9,232 bases of DNA from CAZWQR01 sp964638595 (GTDB lineage: Bacteria > Patescibacteriota > Minisyncoccia > Minisyncoccales > PEYH01), in assembly GCA_964638595.1 (NCBI GenBank), contig CAZWYU010000018.1:1-9232 (forward strand), read 5' to 3'. Below the pieces are notes generated by a model. It saw only the letters and a list, made by a program, of their open reading frames with translations. It ran no database searches and had not been told where the DNA came from. Every line of letters starts with the position of its first letter. Position 1 is the first letter of the stretch. This document shows, piece by piece, positions 6,124-9,232 of this stretch. Made by a program: the position numbers and the translations under genes.

Positions 6124-8450
6124 TTAATCTCTGGAGGCCCCTGCTGAATTGGCGGTAAATCAACCTCAATTCCCTCTAATGCTGGTAATCCTTGATTAAT
6201 ATTTTCTAAAATTCTTTTAACTTGTATATTGTCTGGATTATTTTCAAATATTTCTTCAAAAAGCTGTTTAGTATTTTCAATTTGCCCTTTAAAATTATAG
6301 ACCAAGGCCAACATATATTTAGCGTTTGAGTACATTGGTTTCAGACTAACCGCTCTCTCAAACTCTGCTTGAGCTTTATCTAAATCTCCGGAGCGCCAGT
6401 ATAAAACCCCTAATTGAAAAGCTAAGCCAACATCTTTAGGGCTAATAGTTTTGGTATTTTCCAAATTAACAATTGCCTTATCAATTTCTCCCTGCTGGTC
6501 ATAAACAACAGCTAATAGATAATGAGCTGGAGCATAACCGGGTTTAAGTTTAATAGCTTTATTTAAATTATCTTCTGCTCTTTTAAGAGCTTCTTTCATT
6601 AAATTTTTCTGCCCTTTCTGATTATAGTCTTGAGACATTAAGATATTAACTCTAGCTAATTCCCCATAGGAAAAAGGAGAGTAAGGTTCGGTCTCTACGG
6701 CTTTTCTGTAGGAATCAAGAGATAATTGGCCAGCTCCCTCCACTCCAACCAAATTGCGATAAAAATAACCTCTAACATTCCAATTAGCTACATTAAAGGG
6801 CGCTATCTCAACAGCCTTATTTAAATTTTCTATTGCCTTTTTTAAAGTCTCCTGAATTAAGTCTCTTTTTTCTTGTCCAACTAATTCCTTTCCCTTAGAA
6901 AAAATATTAGCTTGAGTCAGATAAAGTTGTCCTAATTCCCTATAATAAATATCCAAACTTGGATTTGAACTCTTAGCTAAAGAAAGTTGATTAATGGCTT
7001 GCTCAATGTCTCCTTTTGCGGTTGCCTCAAGACTATTAAAATATTTTATTTCAGCTAAATATTTTTGACCTTGAAATAAGAGTAAAGCTAATCCTAAAAC
7101 CAAAATTAGAATTAAACTAAAAGAAAGGGTTGCATGAAACCTTGAATTTAATTTCTGAATATTTTTAATTTTTGGTTGAGTAAATGCAAGAAAAACGCCC
7201 ACTAATAACCAAAATAAAAATAAAAGAGAAAAGCTAAGAGGATAAACAAAATGAGCCACTATTAGAGCAAAACAAGCAGAAAAAACTCCTAAAAAGATTA
7301 TCCAAGAATTTTTTTCTGAAATATTTTTATTCAAATTTTTCAAGCCGACAAAAACTATTAACCCCCAGAATAAAAGCAATGATAACACCCCTAAAGCCCC
7401 TTTAGTCACAATCCAATCTAAAAATGTTGAGTTTCCCTGTTGAAACCTAGTGCCCCAAAAAATAGTCTGGTTTAGAAGCGGTGAGCGGTATAGAGAATAG
7501 TCAAAAATAAAAGTGCTAGGTCCTGTGCCAAAAATTATTTCTTTTCCGCCTTGGTCAAAAATTTTAGAGATAATATAATATTCTGAACCAGAAGAAAGAG
7601 AAACTTCAAGGGGTTTATTTGGAAAACCGGGCAAAGGCAATCTGAAAAAAATAAAAAATAGAGAAAATACCATAAGAAACATCAAAATTGCCGACCAAAC
7701 CCAATTAATTTTTTTATCAGGAAGTCTTGTGCTAAAAAATAAAGCAATAAAAACAGCAAAGAACAAAACTATCCAAGAATCCTTAAAATCAATTAATAAA
7801 ATATTCAGGAAAAAAATTAAAGCAATAAGCGAAAAAGTTATTTTCCATTTTTTTTGGCTCACAAAAATTAAAGATATACAAAGAGGCAAAAGAGCGGCGG
7901 CAAAAATAGATGCTCCGAAGATACTACCCACTAAACTAAAAGAGCTTATTTGAGCAAAATTAAAAGGCAAAATAAAAATACCGTATAATTGAAAAAGGGA
8001 GAATAAACAAACCAAACCGGCAGAAACGAGCAATAATTTAAGTAAAATAAACAATTCCTCTTTTGTCTGCAAAACATTAGGAATCAGAAAAGCAAAAATA
8101 AGAAAAACCAAAAAAGTAACAAAACTATCGCTAATGGTTAAGGGCAAACCCCAGAAAGAAACATTTTGCCAAAGAGATAAAAAAACAGAAAGGGCAAAGG
8201 AAATTAAGAGAAAAAAGGCAAAATAGTAGAATTTTTTGTCTATTGGTCTAAAACTAAATTTTTTCCAAACTAAATGTTTAGCCAAAAAAACAACAAAGGC
8301 CAAAACCATCACAACTAAAAGAAAGTATTGTTTAGCATAACCTAAAACATTTTGGGTCAAACTAAGAAAAAATAAAGGAGTCAAAAAAACTCCTAGATAA
8401 ATTAGATATTTGTCTAAAACCGCTAAAGCTCCTGTTTTGGCCTTTTTCAT
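6120..8450 (-). CDS. Polytopic Wzy/O-antigen-ligase-like membrane protein with C-terminal TPRs
   Basis: A 776-residue protein in two parts. Residues 1-460 contain about 12-13 hydrophobic helices (roughly 13-32, 40-57, 73-93, 107-125, 132-156, 172-196, 203-220, 225-240, 250-270, 344-370, 381-424, 442-460). A large loop between about 271 and 343 carries FGTGPSTF (307-314), then GNSTFLDWIVTKGALGVL, a pattern typical of the Wzy/WaaL O-antigen polymerase-ligase family. Residues about 463-745 hold tandem TPRs, clearest at 625-735 (NLNKAIKLKPGYAPAHYLLA, then repeats about every 34 residues). The tail is proline-rich (LPPIQQGPP). Likely role: transfer or polymerisation of a surface glycan, or a glycosylation ligase, with TPRs for partner binding; the substrate is unknown. 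Catalytic function is not proven, since family members share topology more than sequence. Coupled to the downstream kinase by ATGA. Confidence 0.88.
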   Translation of the reverse strand: MKKAKTGALAVLDKYLIYLGVFLTPLFFLSLTQNVLGYAKQYFLLVVMVLAFVVFLAKHLVWKKFSFRPIDKKFYYFAFFLLISFALSVFLSLWQNVSFWGLPLTISDSFVTFLVFLIFAFLIPNVLQTKEELFILLKLLLVSAGLVCLFSLFQLYGIFILPFNFAQISSFSLVGSIFGASIFAAALLPLCISLIFVSQKKWKITFSLIALIFFLNILLIDFKDSWIVLFFAVFIALFFSTRLPDKKINWVWSAILMFLMVFSLFFIFFRLPLPGFPNKPLEVSLSSGSEYYIISKIFDQGGKEIIFGTGPSTFIFDYSLYRSPLLNQTIFWGTRFQQGNSTFLDWIVTKGALGVLSLLLFWGLIVFVGLKNLNKNISEKNSWIIFLGVFSACFALIVAHFVYPLSFSLLFLFWLLVGVFLAFTQPKIKNIQKLNSRFHATLSFSLILILVLGLALLLFQGQKYLAEIKYFNSLEATAKGDIEQAINQLSLAKSSNPSLDIYYRELGQLYLTQANIFSKGKELVGQEKRDLIQETLKKAIENLNKAVEIAPFNVANWNVRGYFYRNLVGVEGAGQLSLDSYRKAVETEPYSPFSYGELARVNILMSQDYNQKGQKNLMKEALKRAEDNLNKAIKLKPGYAPAHYLLAVVYDQQGEIDKAIVNLENTKTISPKDVGLAFQLGVLYWRSGDLDKAQAEFERAVSLKPMYSNAKYMLALVYNFKGQIENTKQLFEEIFENNPDNIQVKRILENINQGLPALEGIEVDLPPIQQGPPEIK

Positions 8451-8477
8451 ATTTTTAAGAGAATAAATATTATATTA

Positions 8478-8506
8478 TTTATATTAATTCTTACATAAAA
8501 AAGCAA
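8478..8506 (-). promoter_or_regulatory. Possible sigma70-type promoter for the membrane-TPR gene
   Basis: On the minus strand, TTGCTT (8506-8501) and TATAAA (8483-8478) are separated by exactly 17 bases, in the 67-base gap between the HTH gene and the membrane-TPR gene. Predicted transcription would start about 20 bases before the ATG at 8450. The gap is very AT-rich, so chance matches are likely; the full 17-base spacing is the main support. If real, the membrane protein and kinase could be transcribed separately from the HTH gene. Confidence 0.35.
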
Positions 8507-8517
8507 TTTAAACAAGA

Positions 8518-9048
8518 TTATTTAGCAAAAAATAAAGAAAATGCTTCGGCTTTTAATGGTATTTCTGAACTTAACCAAGAAAAATAATCATTAAAAATGC
8601 CAAAACTATCCTGCCAAAGACCACTAAAAGCGAATAATCTTGTTTGTGAACTATTTAAAAAACAATTTCCTAAAGTCAATAGTCCTTTAGAGGTAAGCTT
8701 GAGACTATAGTTTGCATCGTTAAACAAACCTAAAAAGCCCTGTTCACTTATTGTTAAAAGGGCAAAAATTAAAACAGAAAAAGCCAAAAAAATGATTAAA
8801 TTAAAATTTAAATTATTAAAACGCTGTTTTTGTTTTTGTATCGGTTTTGGTTTTTCTTTTTTAAGATTGCTGTGAGGTTTTTTTGTCTTTTTAACATATT
8901 CATTTAGCCACTCTTCTTTAGTCATCCAGTTTCGGCCAAGCTTGATTGCTTTAAGTTTTCCTTGTCTAGCTCTTAAGCTTAAATAACCTTGATTGTAAGG
9001 ACAAAGTTGAGCTGCTTTTGATAAAGAAATATATTTGTCTTTTTCCAT
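8518..9048 (-). CDS. Membrane-anchored excisionase-like HTH protein
   Basis: A 176-residue protein. Residues 5-51 form a MerR/excisionase-type winged HTH (HTH_17-like): YISLSKAAQLCPYNQGYL, then RQGKLKAIKLGRNW and TKEEWLNEY. A lysine- and proline-rich linker (52-76) follows, then one hydrophobic helix (about 82-100), then about 75 residues with no recognisable domain that would lie outside the cytoplasm. The layout predicts a DNA-binding or partner-binding domain tethered to the membrane. In my experience similar HTH-TM architectures recur in Parcubacteria-like genomes without an assigned function. It is the first gene of the minus-strand set, 67 bases ahead of the membrane-TPR gene. It is not accompanied by an integrase, so a role in excision is unlikely. 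The ATG at 9048 gives the full HTH; no Shine-Dalgarno motif is seen. Confidence 0.85.
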   Translation of the reverse strand: MEKDKYISLSKAAQLCPYNQGYLSLRARQGKLKAIKLGRNWMTKEEWLNEYVKKTKKPHSNLKKEKPKPIQKQKQRFNNLNFNLIIFLAFSVLIFALLTISEQGFLGLFNDANYSLKLTSKGLLTLGNCFLNSSQTRLFAFSGLWQDSFGIFNDYFSWLSSEIPLKAEAFSLFFAK

Positions 9049-9060
9049 AAATTTATATAT

Positions 9061-9089
9061 ATTTTCCCAGATATAGCTTTTTTGGTCAA
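9061..9089 (-). promoter_or_regulatory. Possible extended -10 promoter for the HTH gene
   Basis: On the minus strand, TTGACC (9089-9084) is followed after 17 bases by GAAAAT (9066-9061), with TGG directly before it as in extended -10 promoters. Transcription would start about six bases before the ATG at 9048, giving a nearly leaderless message, which fits the lack of a Shine-Dalgarno motif. A TATATA run nearer the gene is an alternative -10 but is poorly spaced from TTGACC. Support is pattern matching only. Confidence 0.35.
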
Positions 9090-9118
9090 TCCTATGCTGT
9101 GGAAACTTGGCTTGTATC

Positions 9119-9158
9119 TCCCCCTCCTTAGCCCCCTCTTTTTTTAAAAAAGAGGGGG
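9119..9158 (+). repeat. Variant composite repeat: head plus AT-rich-tipped palindrome, copy 5
   Basis: Head TCCCCCTCCTTA (9119-9130) is identical to the head of copy 3 on its minus strand. It is followed by a stem with CCCCCTCTTTTT on the left arm (9132-9143) and its complement at 9147-9158, 12 bp with a three-base loop. The outer part is GC-rich and the inner part is A-T. This member differs from the common core by lacking the CCT before the C-run. It lies about 70 bases upstream of the HTH gene start. Confidence 0.8.
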
Positions 9159-9162
9159 TCTT

Positions 9163-9187
9163 TCCTCCCCCTCAAAGAGGGGGAGGA
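9163..9187. repeat. Perfect GC-rich palindrome, copy 6
   Basis: An 11-bp perfect stem (9163-9173 with 9177-9187) surrounds an AAA loop. The arms are the family core with CTC at the tip in place of CTT. It follows copy 5 after four bases, so the right-hand end of the window is a cluster like that at 1-163. Confidence 0.88.
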
Positions 9188-9209
9188 TGATGTGTTGTTG
9201 TTTTCTTCT

Positions 9210-9232
9210 CCTCCCCCTTTCTAAGGGGGAGG
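9210..9232. repeat. GC-rich palindrome at window edge, copy 7
   Basis: A 10-bp perfect stem (9210-9219 with 9223-9232) around a TCT loop carries exactly the core CCTCCCCCTT/AAGGGGGAGG. The window ends on the last paired base, so the element may continue. The 22 bases between this and copy 6 contain GTTGTTGTT and no recognisable signal. Confidence 0.85.

Noticed and set aside
8518..9048. Phage or integrative-element excisionase
   Set aside because: The HTH is joined to a membrane helix and no integrase, attachment site or phage gene is nearby.
9132..9158. Bidirectional terminator at the right end
   Set aside because: The A-T pairs lie inside the stem next to the loop, not after it, and the outer flanks lack T-runs of useful length.

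Overview
The window looks like a chromosomal segment from an AT-rich, small-genome bacterium, most likely of the Candidate Phyla Radiation (Patescibacteria, Parcubacteria-like). The basis is mixed: strongly divergent, shortened ATP synthase subunits, tightly packed genes with ATGA overlaps, no recognisable Shine-Dalgarno motifs before the starts, a single-domain response regulator, and two protein architectures I associate with this group (an O-antigen-ligase-like membrane protein fused to TPRs, and an excisionase-like HTH fused to one membrane helix). The standard code fits: TGA is used as a stop in clean ATGA overlaps. The lineage call is an inference from protein character, not from a marker-gene search.

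Layout, left to right. Bases 1-163 hold a cluster of C-rich/G-rich palindromes and a GGAA microsatellite. Bases 183-4605 (+ strand) encode the F1 part of ATP synthase in canonical order: delta (atpH), alpha (atpA), gamma (atpG), beta (atpD), epsilon (atpC). The genes are nearly contiguous, and atpG/atpD and atpD/atpC overlap by ATGA. The Fo genes (a, c, b) are not in the window. Bases 9048-4602 (- strand) hold a second convergent gene set, in transcription order: a membrane-anchored HTH protein, a 776-residue polytopic Wzy/O-antigen-ligase-like protein with C-terminal TPRs, a soluble PAS histidine kinase coupled to it by ATGA, then, after a hairpin-bearing gap, a stand-alone receiver-domain response regulator. 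The last gene meets atpC tail to tail with overlapping stop codons. Bases 9119-9232 hold a third cluster of the same palindromes.

How it works together. The F1 genes supply the catalytic head and central stalk of a rotary ATP synthase whose catalytic residues are intact. Several coupling or regulatory elements are altered: the DELSEED motif of beta is largely lost, epsilon lacks its C-terminal helical domain, and the alpha N-terminus that normally binds delta is short. The minus-strand set looks like a cell-envelope and signalling cluster. The kinase and regulator are probably partners, but the regulator has no output domain, so the downstream target is unknown.

The most distinctive non-coding feature is a repeat family of at least seven palindromes built on CCTCCCCCTT/AAGGGGGAGG. 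It includes a longer composite element of about 43 bases found in two inverted copies (39 of 43 positions identical). These sit in three of the four longer intergenic gaps. I did not find a clearly new multi-gene system; the interesting points are the pared-down F1 sector and the repeat family.
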